Assembly: GCA_037951105.1 (NCBI GenBank)
Contig: JBAMJV010008980.1
Coordinates: 34,150 to 98,149 of the forward strand
Length of the DNA: 64,000 nucleotides
Source: Echinarachnius parma
Taxonomy: Eukaryota; Echinodermata; Echinoidea; Clypeasteroida; Echinarachniidae
Reading direction: 5' to 3'
The notes under the pieces were generated by a model that was not told the DNA's origin, ran no database searches, and worked only from the letters and a program-made list of their open reading frames with translations. Position numbers and translations under genes: made by a program. Position 1 is the first letter of the stretch; every line of letters starts with the position of its first letter. This document shows, one piece after another, positions 13,001 to 28,000 of the stretch.

Positions 13001-16000
13001 ATACTCAATGAATGTGTATTGGTTTTTAGAAAATATAAGATTTTAATAATGAAAGTTGATTTGGGACTACCTTAACAAATGTCTCCGGGAAATGCATCAT
13101 CTTGATGAGAACGTCGCTTTGCTTTTCTTGCAGGATGATTTCGTGTTGGCAGAGCCTTACTTTGGGACCATACCTACGAGCCATGCGACACATGAGACGA
13201 TGGAACAGGCCGTCTGCAGACAATGACACATTGATAGGAAATATAAACACATCAATTTGCATCACATTAATTTTGATTTTGACATTTGATTTAGTTATAT
13301 CATATTTCATACATTAATATCAGCTTTGCCATGTTTGCGTGAAAGCCATTAGTTCCATATACAAATAAGTGTTTTAAAATGTAATCAATTATATCTTAAA
13401 TAAAACGCCTCTGTAATCATAATCGTAATAATCATTTTTTTAATTATGGTAATAATAGTAATTCTTAATTATTATACTTAACAAATACATGTCCTGTGAA
13501 ACAATCCTGTGAATTCACATAGCATTGCATCATTACAATCAACCCAGTCAACGGATACACACTTAAACTCATTCATCTACACCAAGTCTAATCCGTCTAA
13601 TCCACTAATTAAGTAATATTTGTCTTAATTCGAAACCACGCACCAACCTCCCCGGAGATCAATTACATAATCAGTACACATTGAAAGTTCGAAATCAGTA
13701 AGCCATGATTGGAAGTCAAACGTCTATCCGATCATTACACAAAACATTTAGTTATTAAACTGTAACATTTTAATTCAAGACTATTATATGCTTTAACCTT
13801 TCAGGAATACATAATTGACAGGTATGTTTTTACCCGGAAACACCTTTTCCAGGACTAGATATAGTGTGAAGGAATCTGTCATGCCGGGAATCCTCGGATT
13901 TTGTGCAGTTTCCATCGGGTTCAACAGAGAAGGAACCAAGAAACGCTTGCAATCATGTCCCGCCCAATGCAGCCGGACGTCGGAGACAGGGCAAATCAAA
14001 TCTAGCTCAGTCATGAGCTGAATGAGCTGCTTCTGAACTGCTGCCGGAAATCTTCTCCAGACATGCTTGATGAAGCTTTCTTCCAATATACCATTTTCCT
14101 GTATATTGTTCCAAGCGATGCCAACCATGTAATCCTGTAAACAGAGTGGGGGAAATTAGAGGCATAACATGCACAAATAGCATAACATATGAAGATCATA
14201 TGGTGATAGTTATATTAATATAGACAATCAAGTAGTGATTAAGATTACGTTTCATGTTTTAAAGATGTCTGCTATGACGTGGCATGAATTGTACGTTGCA
14301 TGACCACATTTAGCAAATTTGGGAATAAATCGCAAATGTTGCTTTATGAACATTGCTTGTACTAATTGCAATACACAAAGCAAATAACAACATTCAATAT
14401 ATAGTTTAATTACTTTATCCGGTTATGACTACGTATGGATTTTCTAATGCGTAGTTAACAGACATCACAATTCTATACAAAATTGCGGAATTGCACAATG
14501 TTTATCATATCTGTAATTGTAAGAAGTCGCGATTGAGTCTGCATTAGTTCGCTAAAATATCAAAAAAGATATGCAGTCTAATCAACGCTATACAGGGTGG
14601 CCCAAAAAAAACGGAACGGGGCACTTCCCAAAATATAATACCACAATGTTTATGTTCATCGGATAGGGTGTCTTTTCCAATGAAAAACGATACCAAGAAC
14701 AGTAATTTTGGTCAGGTCGTTTTTGTTTAAGGACGCTGTGAGTGAGACCATGTCAGGTGCCGATTTATGTCGATTTCGACCTAGTCAATGCCAGTTTAAC
14801 CGCACTCCTTGCCCGTAATACCATGCCCATTCTCTCGGCACACGGCTGAGTGCACACTAACAATAGTGCGCGATGCTCAACGATATGAACGGCGGTTCGT
14901 GTGATTCATCATGCGCTGGCTCAATACAAATTGACAAAAAAGAGCTCCTGACACGGTGTCACTCACAGCGCCCTAAAACAAAAACTACACGACCAAATTG
15001 ACTGTTCTTGGTATCGTTGTTCATTTGAAAAGACACTCTATCCGATGGACATAATACATTTGTTACTATATTTTGGGAAGTGCCCCGTTCCGTTTTTTTT
15101 GGGCCACCCTGTATTGAATTTGCGCCGAATTTGGCACACCAAAGATTCATGCCTTAATGCGGAAGATCCGGGTATATTTGGTCGAAAGAGGATAGCAAGA
15201 TAGTATACTGTATGATACGTGTGGTTTGCGGTTGCACCATGTGAGAGGGGGTGGATTGGTGAGTCCTGAAAAGGACTATGGTAGTCCTAGAAAGGATTGT
15301 TGGTAGTCCTTAAAAGGACTGTTGATGTAGTCATGTAAAGTACTGTTTGGTGTAGTCCTGAAAAGGACTGTTGGTTTTCTTTCTAGGAGAGTCCTAAAAA
15401 GAACTGTTGTTAGTCCTAGAAAGGACTGTTGGTAGTCCTAGAAAGGACTGTTGAGATAGTCCTGGAAAGGACTGCTGGTATTGCGAGGAGAGGGTGGATG
15501 GTAGGAGGGGTTCTCGACGTTTCGAATAGGTTGACTATCCGTTGTCAGGAGTGAAGAAGATAGTATATGTCCGTATTCAATCATGACTACCGTGACTCAC
15601 CGTGTCATCTGGTTCAAATATGGTGATGACTTCTTTGAACACGTCGACAAGCCACCGAGGATCTAAGATGACCAGGTCATTGAGAGCATTGCTGATGTCG
15701 GCAAAGTAGATAATCCGCCCGAGGTCATGGTAGAACGCCAGCATTGTCATCAGATCACTTACAATGCCGAGCTCAGTAGCAGTGGTCTTGATCTGTCAGG
15801 ACAGATTGATAGCAGCAAAAATAAGGCTGTACTCAACTCGCTCAGAAATGTTTGCATTAATCTTTATTTTAATGTACATTATATTCAATCATAATTAGAA
15901 GAAACGAGAACTGGTTAGTAATTGGAACGGACATGTTTTGCTAAAAAACGACAAGTAATACGTTACACATACATTTATACAATACCTCTTGTAAATCCTT

Positions 16001-19000
16001 CATTGGATTTTTGGTTCTCGGTTTGATTTGCTCCTGTTCAAATTTCATCCAGCGCAGGGGGATGTCTTCTCCCATGTAAGCCGCGTCAAGGGCAACTTCG
16101 ACGATTTTGTCCTTTAGAGTTTGTATCTAATGGGGATGAAATAAGAAAATAATGCAAACACATTTTATATAAGAAATATAATATATAGCATGCTGTTATT
16201 AAAGGGATAGTTGAGTATTGCTCAAACTTAACTTTAGTATTCAAAACCTGCACCATTACGGTACAAACTAATAGTAATAACTCCACCATGCTCGAAAAGT
16301 AAAGTCCTAATACGGGACTAAGAATGAATATTGTTTGTGCACGCTAAATGTGCTTAAAATTATACATAGGATACGGTACTTACCACCGAGCCATTCTCCA
16401 ATATGTGATTCAACTATCGGGTGGATTAAAATTATGATTTTTACCTCCATTCCGCTAAAAGTCATTGATTTATGCGCCTCCTCGACTTCTCTCCGTGTGT
16501 TAGTGCGACTCCGAACAGATTTTAAACAAAAGATGATCGCGATGGTCGCCGATGCGAACGGCATAACGGCGCTTGCGAAACACATTGTATATGTATGCGC
16601 GGTAATAGTTACTGCGCACATTCATATTCACACGCGAAGAGAAGTCGAGGAGGCGCATATAAATCACTGATTTTTAGCGGAATGGAGGAGAAAATCATAA
16701 TTTTAATCCACCCGATAGCGTTCTCTAAATCTGATTGCCTGTGACAATCACTTTTATATAATATTTTGAAAGCAAATTTACAACAATGAGAGCATTTTAA
16801 TGGGAATAATTATTTTTGGGGGGCGGGGGGGGGGGGGGAATACCAATACTCAACGCTCCCTTTAAGTAACGATAAGTGTATGGTCCCCGGGGAGTTGAGA
16901 AAGTACACAATATCATTGTGTGGGTTTGAAATGTACCTGAGGAGCACGTGTAATAATTATTGAATTAGTATTAAAGCGCAGTAGAGTATATATTAGCAGT
17001 AGCTGCGCTATATACATGTATATATCATTAATATTATTTGTACAATTATTCAAATTTAAATTCAAGAAAAAAATTTGATCTACGAATGTTTGTTCTTCAT
17101 CCTTGTATTCTCACCTCTGGGTCTTTGTCTCCTAGTGAGTTTTCCACAGCGATGTACTCTGGTATGACATGACCACAGTAAGGCTTACCCTTCAGACTGT
17201 CTCGGATCGTTGCAAAGGCAGATGCAATCTGGATGTGAAAGGATGTGTATCGTCTTAGCAACATAGTGGTATCATAGAATGATCAAGTCATTACTTGTTT
17301 GTGTTAATGAATAAATATTGATTGATTGATATATTTATATATATATACATGTCCGGAAAGTAATGTGTGAACATTTTAAGTCAACTGAGCGAAAATGTAC
17401 ATTTAAGCAAGCTCTGAAGACAAAACATCTATGCATAAATGTTTGTCTTTATATTGATTTAATTTTAAGTTTGTATTGTGTAAATGTGTTACTATGTAAA
17501 ACGCAAAAGGGATGTTTTTTGCATTATAATGCGCTATAACAAATTAATTTATTATTGTAATTACACGGCTGAAAAGGTCCCGTAGATAATTCCATATCCA
17601 AATAATTCAATCGTAATACGTTTTGAACGAAATGGAAAATTGCAAAACCAAAACCTGTCACATGCTTTTATTGTTAATACGAATAAAATTCCAATTGGAT
17701 TTTGAGGATTTTGATAATACATCAATATAGTAACTGTCTATCTATCTATCTATTTATCTATGTATCTATCACTTTTATCTAAGTATTAATTTATTTACTA
17801 TACATATGTTCTTCGAAAATCTATGCTTTTCGACATATCCACGATAAAGTGGACATGAACCGAACAAAAGTGAATTGCCCTATTTGAAATCATATCAATA
17901 TTTGTTTGGTAATTTTTTCCATAAATCATGATCCTATAATAACATTGTTTTCATGTTTTTAATTCCCTGGTGTCCCCTTGCTATGCTTCGTTTTTCCTTA
18001 TTTAAGATACCAAATTGAATGATTGAATAACAATAAATCTTTTCAGATTACAATTGTTTACTCTGTGAGTGCCTTAAATATATTTTGTTTAATGAAACAA
18101 AATATACAGACAAAAAGGTTTCTCGAATAACCCTATCGCGAGTTATCGTTACCCGAGTTACTAATTTGTATGTATCCTGCGATTTATGTCCAAATGATTT
18201 CGAATATTTCGTTAGACATATAAAATGTCAAATTAGCATTTTACATATTTGACCACGATTACCTTTCAGATAGCGATTTCCAGTATCTAGATGTACTCAA
18301 TATTTGACATGTCCATATTTCGTAACGCGAGTTACCAAACTTTTGATTTCCCGAAAGGTACCTAAAGAGAGCTCAGTTTTTGTTTTGTGTGTAGTCTATA
18401 GTAAATGCATGTCTCCTTAATGTTTGGATATACAATCAGCCTACTATACAGTATACAAATGATGCGCAGGTATGAGTGGGTCGGTAGGAATTGTTTGCAC
18501 AAGGTAACTATGGAACTGTTAAACCCACGAGACGAAGCCGAGTGGGTTTAGACTAGTTTCCATAGTTACCGCGTGCAAACAATTCCACCGACCCACGAAA
18601 TAAACTTGCGCATCATCTGTTTTATAGAATGGGCATTGTTACGCCCCTCAAAAAGTCAAAAAATTTAAAATTTGAAAAATTACCGGATGCATGAAATAAT
18701 TTTACCGGACGCATGAAATGTTTTACCGGACGCACGATTTTTTTACCGGACGCATGAATTTTTTTACCGGACGCATGACTTTTCATGCATCCAGTACAAT
18801 TAATTGTCTGCACACATTTTGCTCTCAACCAATCAGATTGCAGGGATTTATCAACCCATTCTATAATCATTAATGTACCATGAAGTAGTCAGCATACCCT
18901 TCAATGTAACGCAAGTAAGAGTAGTAAAATCCCATTATTATGTTGGAAGTTCTTAATGTAAAATGTGTTGTATAATAACATACTGTATATGTATGACGAC

Positions 19001-22000
19001 CACTGTACTTGTGTTGTATTATCTATAAGGGTACCACCATTTAATATTTAATTCCAAATGTAATACTATTTTCATAAAAGAAAGTTAATATTTTGAGCAG
19101 TCATCAAAACAAAAAAGGTTTACAGATAAGAAAATGAAATTGGGGAAAAAACATTACCATACTACAACATGTGTTCAGTGATCTATGTCTATGAATTACA
19201 CAACCCTTTACAAAATGTGTGTCTATTTGATGTCATATTACACAGCGGTACCCAAACAAATGATTGTGTTGTTCGTTGCCTGGCGGTCCCTTTTAAACCC
19301 TCATAACAGTCTTGCGAAACTGCCAGAAAATATCATCGAATTCTCCATGAATTATCTAAAACTTTCGAGCATGGTAGGGTTATAACTATAAGTTTGTAAT
19401 TCTATTGTGCAGGTTTTGGTAACTAAAGCTCAGCCTTATCAAAACTCCACAATCCCCTCAACAATACATAACATTATAGGCCTACAACAAGGATTACATA
19501 AGTGTCCTTCCATAATAACTCACATACCCTCCCAATCGGACGGTTGGACCACGCCGTGCCACATAGACTGAGCGGTATGCTAATGTCATTTGCATATAAC
19601 TATGTAAGATAAACCTCCATTTACGCCGTTTATAATGTCAACATATCTGTTACCAGTGTAGGAAGTTATGATAGGGTAGCCTACACGTATCACCTTTTCA
19701 CGTTGCTTCTTTCCTTTTCCATGGATACTTTTCTTGTGAGTACCAACGATTATAATCGGCGGGGAAGAAAGATTTGATGATATGTCTTTGACATCTGTAG
19801 GCGGCCTTGCATACGCAACGATTAGAGAGATCCATTCATGTATGAAGTCAAGGTTAGTGACAACGCTCGTAGATCCGCCTCTCGTCTGATATTGAAAGAA
19901 AAGGATAGTTTAAAGGAGAGAATAAATAAAGTATGGCACTGTATATATATATATATATATATGAATACGTAAGTAATGTACGTTCACTTCACACACAAAT
20001 TAACTGTAACATATATTAATGTAGAACAACTGATGCGTTTTTTCAGTAATGATTCGTGATATCAAAAAGTAAAGTTACATGAATAGAAAACACCGACAAG
20101 CAGAAATATTAACATTGACGTGCCGGTCCTTGGTTTGATGAATGTCTATCATACAAAGCGTTCTCTGGTCAATATAAATGTATTTATATTGCTAGAATGA
20201 TATTGGTTCTGAAAATATTAATGTCCGTCCGGCCAACTTTCATCCATCCATATACTTTTCACGTATAATTCACATCATGTATGCTACTAACGTGACATCA
20301 TCTGAATTCTATAGCAGTTGCCGTGGTAAAAAATAACTCCACGGTATCCAATTTTCTACTAGATTAAGCATTGTTTTGTCGGGTGAGTTTTCAAACATTA
20401 TTTGATGACAACCACATACTACGATTATTTATTTTGGCCACAAGGTTTGGATTCTGATAAAATGTTATAACCATTGTGTTACCTTGCCAATAGTCGTGAT
20501 CTTAGGATTAACGTCCTGAACAGCTTTTTCATGAAGGTCTTTGCTTAGATCAAATGCTAGGATGTACACAGCTCTCCAAGTCAGAAATACCTAAATTAAA
20601 AAAAATATATATATAAACAAACATAAATAAAACTTACGGAAGAATTCGATGCAAATTAAAATCTAAAAAGCCGCAATTGGACTTGCAGTCATAGATTATT
20701 CACAACAACCGTGAATATGCCATTGATAATCCATCGTGGATGTAGTGTGGCAAGATTGGTATAGCGCGCCTCCCAAACGGGAGATCTCGAGTTTGAAAAA
20801 CGGGAGATCTCGAGTTTGAACCCGGAGTATGACCATCGCGTTTGTCCTTCAGCAAGACCATATTGCTGCGCTCTACCTGTCTACCCAGGTATATAAACGG
20901 GCCAACGGGGACCCGGTATGAAATTAATGCCTATATACAAACTTAATTATCAATGCTCATGAGCCGCTTGAAAGGAATGCTTCCCAAGGAGTGGTGCACA
21001 CAACGTATGTTGGTTTGCATTGTATGCAATGAATGGGGTAATAATATAATTGTAAAGCGCTTAGGGGCCTTACCGATGATTATCAATCATAGAAGGCGCT
21101 ATATAAATCTAATATTATACTGTACATAATACATGTTACGCAACCAGTGATCAAAGTTTGAAGAGAAAGTTTAGTTTGGGTATATATAGAGGGCGCTCCA
21201 AGAAATAATTTGTTGTGAGGTAATGCACAACATAGTGTTATGAATGGAAGCGCACTTGATTTTGAATATAAAAACAAACTTCTCTTCATTAAAATCGGTT
21301 TAGAAAGAGTAGAAATATCAAATAAGTAGTTACGAACAGCCAGTCCGTGTCAACACTTAGTTCTATACTCTGTTTTATACACCTTTCCCCCATAAACGCG
21401 TAACCTGGTGCATCTGTACGCCCGGTGGATCTACGGAAACAGAGTATAGGAAAAGTTGGCAAGGCGAGGGAATTCGAGTGGATTTTCACGGCGGGCATTA
21501 GTCTTCAATATGAGTCGAATTATGGACATTGTACTCTGTGAATAACAACATAATGAACACAGTGAGAATCCCATAGTAAAATGATAATGTGTTTCATTAG
21601 TGGGTGTATACAAAGAAAAAACAACATTGATTACAAGTGTTGTACAATAAACTACTAAGTTTGAAGTGAAGATCTTCGGCTGACATTTGTAATTTGGTAT
21701 GCAATACACGACGACGATCTGAACCTACGAGATATGTTCAACACAGTCGGTGCGCTGTCTATCACCCGCGATGGGCGGAGCTATTGCCAACTTTTCCTAT
21801 ACTCTGTTTCCGTACAGGTTCACCAGTCGTACAGATGCACCGGGTTACGCGTATATCAGGCCTGGCGTATATGGGGGAAAGGTGTATACAGAGTATAGAA
21901 CCTAGACTAGTCAACACTAAGCACCTGCGCCGTAACGCCTGGTCTAAGACAACTACATAAAGTCTATGCTAATCATGCAGCATCTACCGATATATAACAG

Positions 22001-25000
22001 GCCGTCAAACTTCCTTGCACCACACCCGTGAAATGTTGTAAGAATTATTGTAATACAGATAATAATCATGCGAGTGACACAAGTGACATGATTTCACATT
22101 CACCGAATAACACACTATGATATCTTCGTGTTAAATAATAAATGTGGAGAAAAATAACAACTTTGTTACTATTTTCACGGTTTGTTTGTTGAGTTGAAAC
22201 ATACAAACCCGATTCAATATCTTTTTACCAGAAGCCCAACAACAACGTACAAAAAAGTTGAATTTTGGCGATTTTGACAAAGTACATGTAATTGGATGCG
22301 TCAAGTGTTTCGAGCTTCTTATATTAAACAAATATACCATGCACTGAGAGCCTCTAGTTGAAATTATGGATTCCGAGGTGACAGGAAAAGCACTATGTTC
22401 TGAGGGTCGTAGACCCGAAGAACATAGTGCTTTTTCTGTCACCGAGGAATCCATAAATTCACTAGTGGCTCGAAATAGTGCATGATATATTTGTTTGATA
22501 TCCTTCGCATAATCATAATCATCGCAAAAATTAATTATTTAAATTAAATTAAAGAAAAATATAAAGAAAAACAAAACATTGATCATGGAACCATCACTGC
22601 ACTGACTATGTTCTGTTTGTGACACTGACCCCCTTTGCGCAATTAGTCCTAGCGCAGAGCGCGTATTGCGCTATATTTCCATTCATGGTTACGCGCCTTA
22701 ACAATTAATGCGCACCCAAATGCAAAACGCGCGCATCAAAGTGAATAATTAACCTGCTTTACAGTACGCACGTGTAATTGTATGGAGAAAATAGTTATTC
22801 ATACATTACACATACAGCTAGTGCATTGCACACCGCGGCCGATTGTTAAATGACGAATTATGTCACGACCACAGAAGGACAACGATGCACAATGTGCACC
22901 ATTGTCGTAATTTTTAAATTCGAATACCGCTACGTTATACATGAAATGCATCTCTAGAATATTCTTTGGAACTTATTGATATTCACGGGTGAAAATATGC
23001 TGTATTTCTTTTTAAATAACTCTTTGAGAAATCTCGTCGAGCATCTTTCGCAAGCTAAAACAAGATCTCTTCTCGCAGGGAAGTTTTATAACACGCATCT
23101 CTATGGGCTCAATATGATCACCCGGCGTCTATGACGTCATTCATGGAATAGCATTTACTATTCCATGAATGACGTCACGCATAGCACATTTTTCTCCATG
23201 GGCATTACTATGTTTGGTCACATGACGCTATGTAGACCAATCACTGAACAGGATTTCATTCATGTAGGATATAAACTGAAATGTTTAATAATATTTTGAT
23301 ATGGTCGAAATAATACAACATAAATCTCAGTAATAATTCTAGATACATACCTGATGTGTTGTGTAATATGTTTCATATCCAGCAAAATCCCAAATAGTGA
23401 AAGTGAGTTTGTTATCCTCTGTTTCAACAGAAGCTGTAGTTGCCTTATCTCGAACGAGTCTAAGGATGTCTTCGTCATGCTTTTTAGATTTTCGAGATTT
23501 CTTCTTTGGCTCAGTATCCTCTTCTAGACTTTGTCCTGGGAGATGGGCGATTGAAATATCAGTTACACTTAAAGTGATCTATGTACTAGTAGTTCATAAG
23601 GTGTTTTTATCCAAATGAGATTTTGTTTCTGGCACCGAATTCGTAGAACTTGACACAAATTTGAACTTGACATTAAAGGCGTCATGAAAGACCGTCTAAA
23701 ACAAAGACTATTCGATCTAAATCACTCTAGTTGGTATCAAATTTCCTTTATAAAAATTGTCTATCCAGTGAAGGTAGTCTTTTCGTTTCTTGAAAATGGC
23801 TATTACCCAGATCGGATTTTTACTGTATCACCCTGTATTATATCACCTCTATTTTACCCGTTGATTTGACTACATTATAATCTCGTTCCGGAAATTGTTT
23901 TAATTCAATCTTAAAAACTGCCATGTTTAGTAAAATATCATATTGCAAACACCCTAACCCATTTTCATTTGTTTGTTAACATACAAGAAGAAACAAGGTA
24001 AATTAGTAGATTCGAACGGTCTTGATTGAATTTGACACTGTTAATGAAACACGTACGATTCATTGTTTGCATTATAGGATACTAACGTTAATGAATAGTC
24101 TGAAAGTTTGAGCACGGTCGATCAAAAGGTACAACAACTATTTGGAAACAGCTGTTATTTCAACGAGTGTTTCAAATTGGCAACACACTATGGCATAGTT
24201 GTGTACAATTTCATGTATGCTTTGTACACCAAATTTCAAATTCTGTCCTTTTTCTAACAAAAGAAATGTTTTCACTTCGTTTCAGTTTAACACTTTGTAA
24301 CATATATTAATACACAGCATATCAAAAGTTTGGGGAATAGACAAAAGGAAGTATGAACAAAATGGAACATATTATAATCTATGTGAAGAGCAGTCCGCAA
24401 ACATATCAGAGTGCGTTTCAAATTTAATTCCCCCATATAGATAAATAGGCATCTTCAAAGAGGCATAGATTTCTTGTTTCTTGCCCGATAATGATTTAAC
24501 CTTCAGCGATTATTCCTTCTTATCTCTAAGAATCTCATATTATGGATACAACATTTTGATTGCCGGGTTGCATTGTTCTTTAAGTGAGTAAAAGCGTACG
24601 TTAAATAAAATGGTAATATTATATGACCTATAATATAGATACTGATGTGCGATTGGTCAAAATGCTGTCACGTGACCATCGCTACAAGGATGAGAAGCGT
24701 TATAGTTTGATTCATGACGTAAATTACGTCATACCTCTGAATATAACGTCGTTATATCCAGAGGTATGACGTAACAATAGGTATGACAATGACCAATTTT
24801 GCGCGTATTAGCATCCTGGCACGCGCAGCGTTGTCAAGCTTTCTACGGAGATTGCGCGATCCGAAAGTAAATTTGAAAGGAAGTTTGAATAAAGGAGCAT
24901 TTTGCGCAGCATTTCGATAACAACACGTCTGTTCTATAATTCTATAATTTTTATTTCAACACCAAATTTCTATTTATCTTGATTTGTATCTATATAGGTC

Positions 25001-28000
25001 ATCATAATATAACAGATATTGACTTTTTCCTTCGGGAACCATATAACATTTCATTTCCCTTGGGGAGTTATATTTTTTTCTCGGAATACTTTATTCTTCC
25101 TCAGCGCTACGCGCTTCGGAAAAATATAATGTCCCTCGACAAAAATATAACTTCCCTCGAGGATCTCAAATGTTATATTGCCCCTCTTGACAGTCAATAT
25201 CTGTATAATAATACATTTATCTACACAGTACATGTTTTATGCAGAGTGTATTCTAGGCAATCTACACTGGGCCCAAAGAGAAACTTATAATTTTTCACAT
25301 GACCATATCCTAAAATCCTGGCGATGAAAATTAACCAAAATGACACACCGGATTACTTAAATACTCTACTATAAACACATGTCCGTAACCAAGCAGTTGC
25401 CAGACTGACACAACCACAAGAAGCACTGACATGGAACAACTTCCGAGACCACATGTCACAGTATAAGGGATAATCTGTACACTCAGAGCAGCTCTACAGG
25501 AAGAGAGGAACAACTTCCCCCAAGCCTGTATCAGCAACCTGGTGGACAGCATCTGGTGGACAGCATGCATAGCAGATGCCCTGAATGATTCCAAGCACAT
25601 GGTAGACACACCCACTATTGATGTCTGTGTTTGGGTAACTGACAATACCTTTATTTCAATTCTTGTTGACTTCCTCACCTGCCTTAAACTTTGTTGCCGA
25701 AATGTCCAGGCTGTGACATGTGATACAGCTAACGGTTCCATGCCAGTGTATTTTTCAGTTCTGCAGGTAAGGTAACCGTTTGGATATTGACATGTCATTG
25801 GAGTAGGGTATTTAAGTAATCATGTGTGTAATTTTGGTGAATTTTGATGGACAGATTTTCAAGATATGACCACGTGAAAAATTATAATTATTTTTTTTGG
25901 CCCAGTGTATAATGCCGATAATTGATGTAATAATTATTGGGCCTCTAACAATCCACTTTCTTAAACAACATTTAAACAGACACCAAGAAGCCTACGTAAG
26001 GTATATTAATTTACACAAAGGAAGTAAAATATGTTGATAACTTCACCAGATTAAGATATTTCCAATAAATTGAATTTACTTTATGCTATCAATTGGAAAG
26101 GATATATAAGTATAACACATCGATCAAGTAACTATTGTAAACGTGCTATAGCAATTTGGATTATTATTATCATTACCTTCTTGTTCTCGATTCTTTTCTT
26201 GTCGAGTAGAATCTTCAATGAACATAAACGTACATGGTAAACTGATTAATGCTAGATGTATGTAAACGTTTGCAAAGAGATTATCCAGACATTCAGTGTG
26301 TTTTGTTTGGGTAATTAATTCATTTAATCCAAGTATAAATAAGGAGCATACAAAAAATACCGTGTTATTTAATTTAGATTAATTTAAGTGAGGAAATCGA
26401 ATATATGCAACTAATATCCACATTGCAAATACGGACATTGTCACAAATCATATTTATAAATCATACACATTTTTGAAAATACACAAATGGTTTGTACTTT
26501 TGTTTGATTGATGATCTCTCTATTGATTAATTTTGTTAACTGATATCACATTCACATATTTTGAAAAATATGGTTAAAACCTGAAGTGTCTGAAGGGCGC
26601 TCTCTTCTTAAATGAAAAGCAGAACCCATTACGCTCTTCTGTTACAAAATACGCCAAAAAAGAAAGTACAAGAAAAGTGTGAAACCTCAATCGAATTGTT
26701 CGAATTTTGGCAAAGTTAAATGATCGCTTTAAGCATATTATTATAATCCGGTCTGGAAAGGAAAACTTTTGAAGGTCTGCGATTGGCTACGTTGGAAAGT
26801 GATTCTACGTAGTGATTCTAAAGTAGTGATTCTACGTTGGAAAGTTGAGTTCTGCTAAAGAGAGAAGGGTTTTGGTCAAACTTAATTTTAGTAACCAAAA
26901 CCTGCACAAATACATTACAAACAAAATACTTATAACTCCGCCGTGCTCAAAAGGAATGAAAAATTACAAATGACTAAGTAAAAAAGCCTGCTATCTTTTA
27001 AACAGAGCCGTTAAAATTCAAAAGGGCGCCCTCCATTTTAACTACAATATTGTGCACAGGCCCGTAGCCAGGATTTTTCAATTGGACCTGAGACCGGCAA
27101 AAAGTTGACCTTTCTGAATTGGGGGTGTGGGGGGGGGGGGGGGGGGGGTGCGTACGTACCCAAATACTATTTGAAATGTATTTTGTTAAGAGAACCTGTT
27201 ATTAAAATGTTGGACTCCAGTAAAAAGAAAACCAAAATTGATACCGGAACCAGCTCAAAGGGATAGTTGAGTTCTGGTAAAGAGATTACAATTTTGGTCA
27301 AACTGAATTTTAGTAACCAAAACATACACCATTCCATTACAAACTGATAGTTATAACTCCACCATGCTCAAAAGGAATAACAAATTACTATTGACTAAGT
27401 AAAAGCCTATTATCAAATCTATTACCAAATAAAACGCCTTCTAAAGGAATCATGCATAGGGTTGGGGTTCGTGATGAGTGTAACGCATACGTTTGCTACA
27501 AGCATATATTATTTATTAGTTTCATTTCATTTTCAATACTAATAATTGTATGACTTATCATGAGCATTTCCCTAAATGTTCATGAAAACCATCATCCGTT
27601 ATCGCTCGTGCTTACGTAGGCTACTATTTGACAAACTGATCGCTTTTCGCGAAATGGCCCTTGAACATGATTTCGCCATGAACGCGCCATCTACATACCA
27701 AACACGTCATGATTGAATGCGAATTTTATAACGAATCTATTACAATCAAATAGTACATTACCCGATTCATGTTGTGCTGTTTGCTCAGAAGTCTCATCCA
27801 CCATGGCCATGTGTTCGATATTTCCTGCATATGGGATTTTGATTAACATATTACACATTCCATAACCTAAGAGTAAGTGGTGCAAAACGTGGGCAGTAGC
27901 ACATTTCCTTTCCAAGATGTGTATACGTCAGTGCCAGCAAATTCCCAGAACGCATGCTGAATCTTTATGAAATATTATCAAAACCTCAATATCGCCAACG

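Noticed and set aside
25331-25798. 155-codon minus-strand frame
   Set aside because: It overlaps the Tc1 remnant, whose real coding direction is plus; the minus frame has no recognisable domain.
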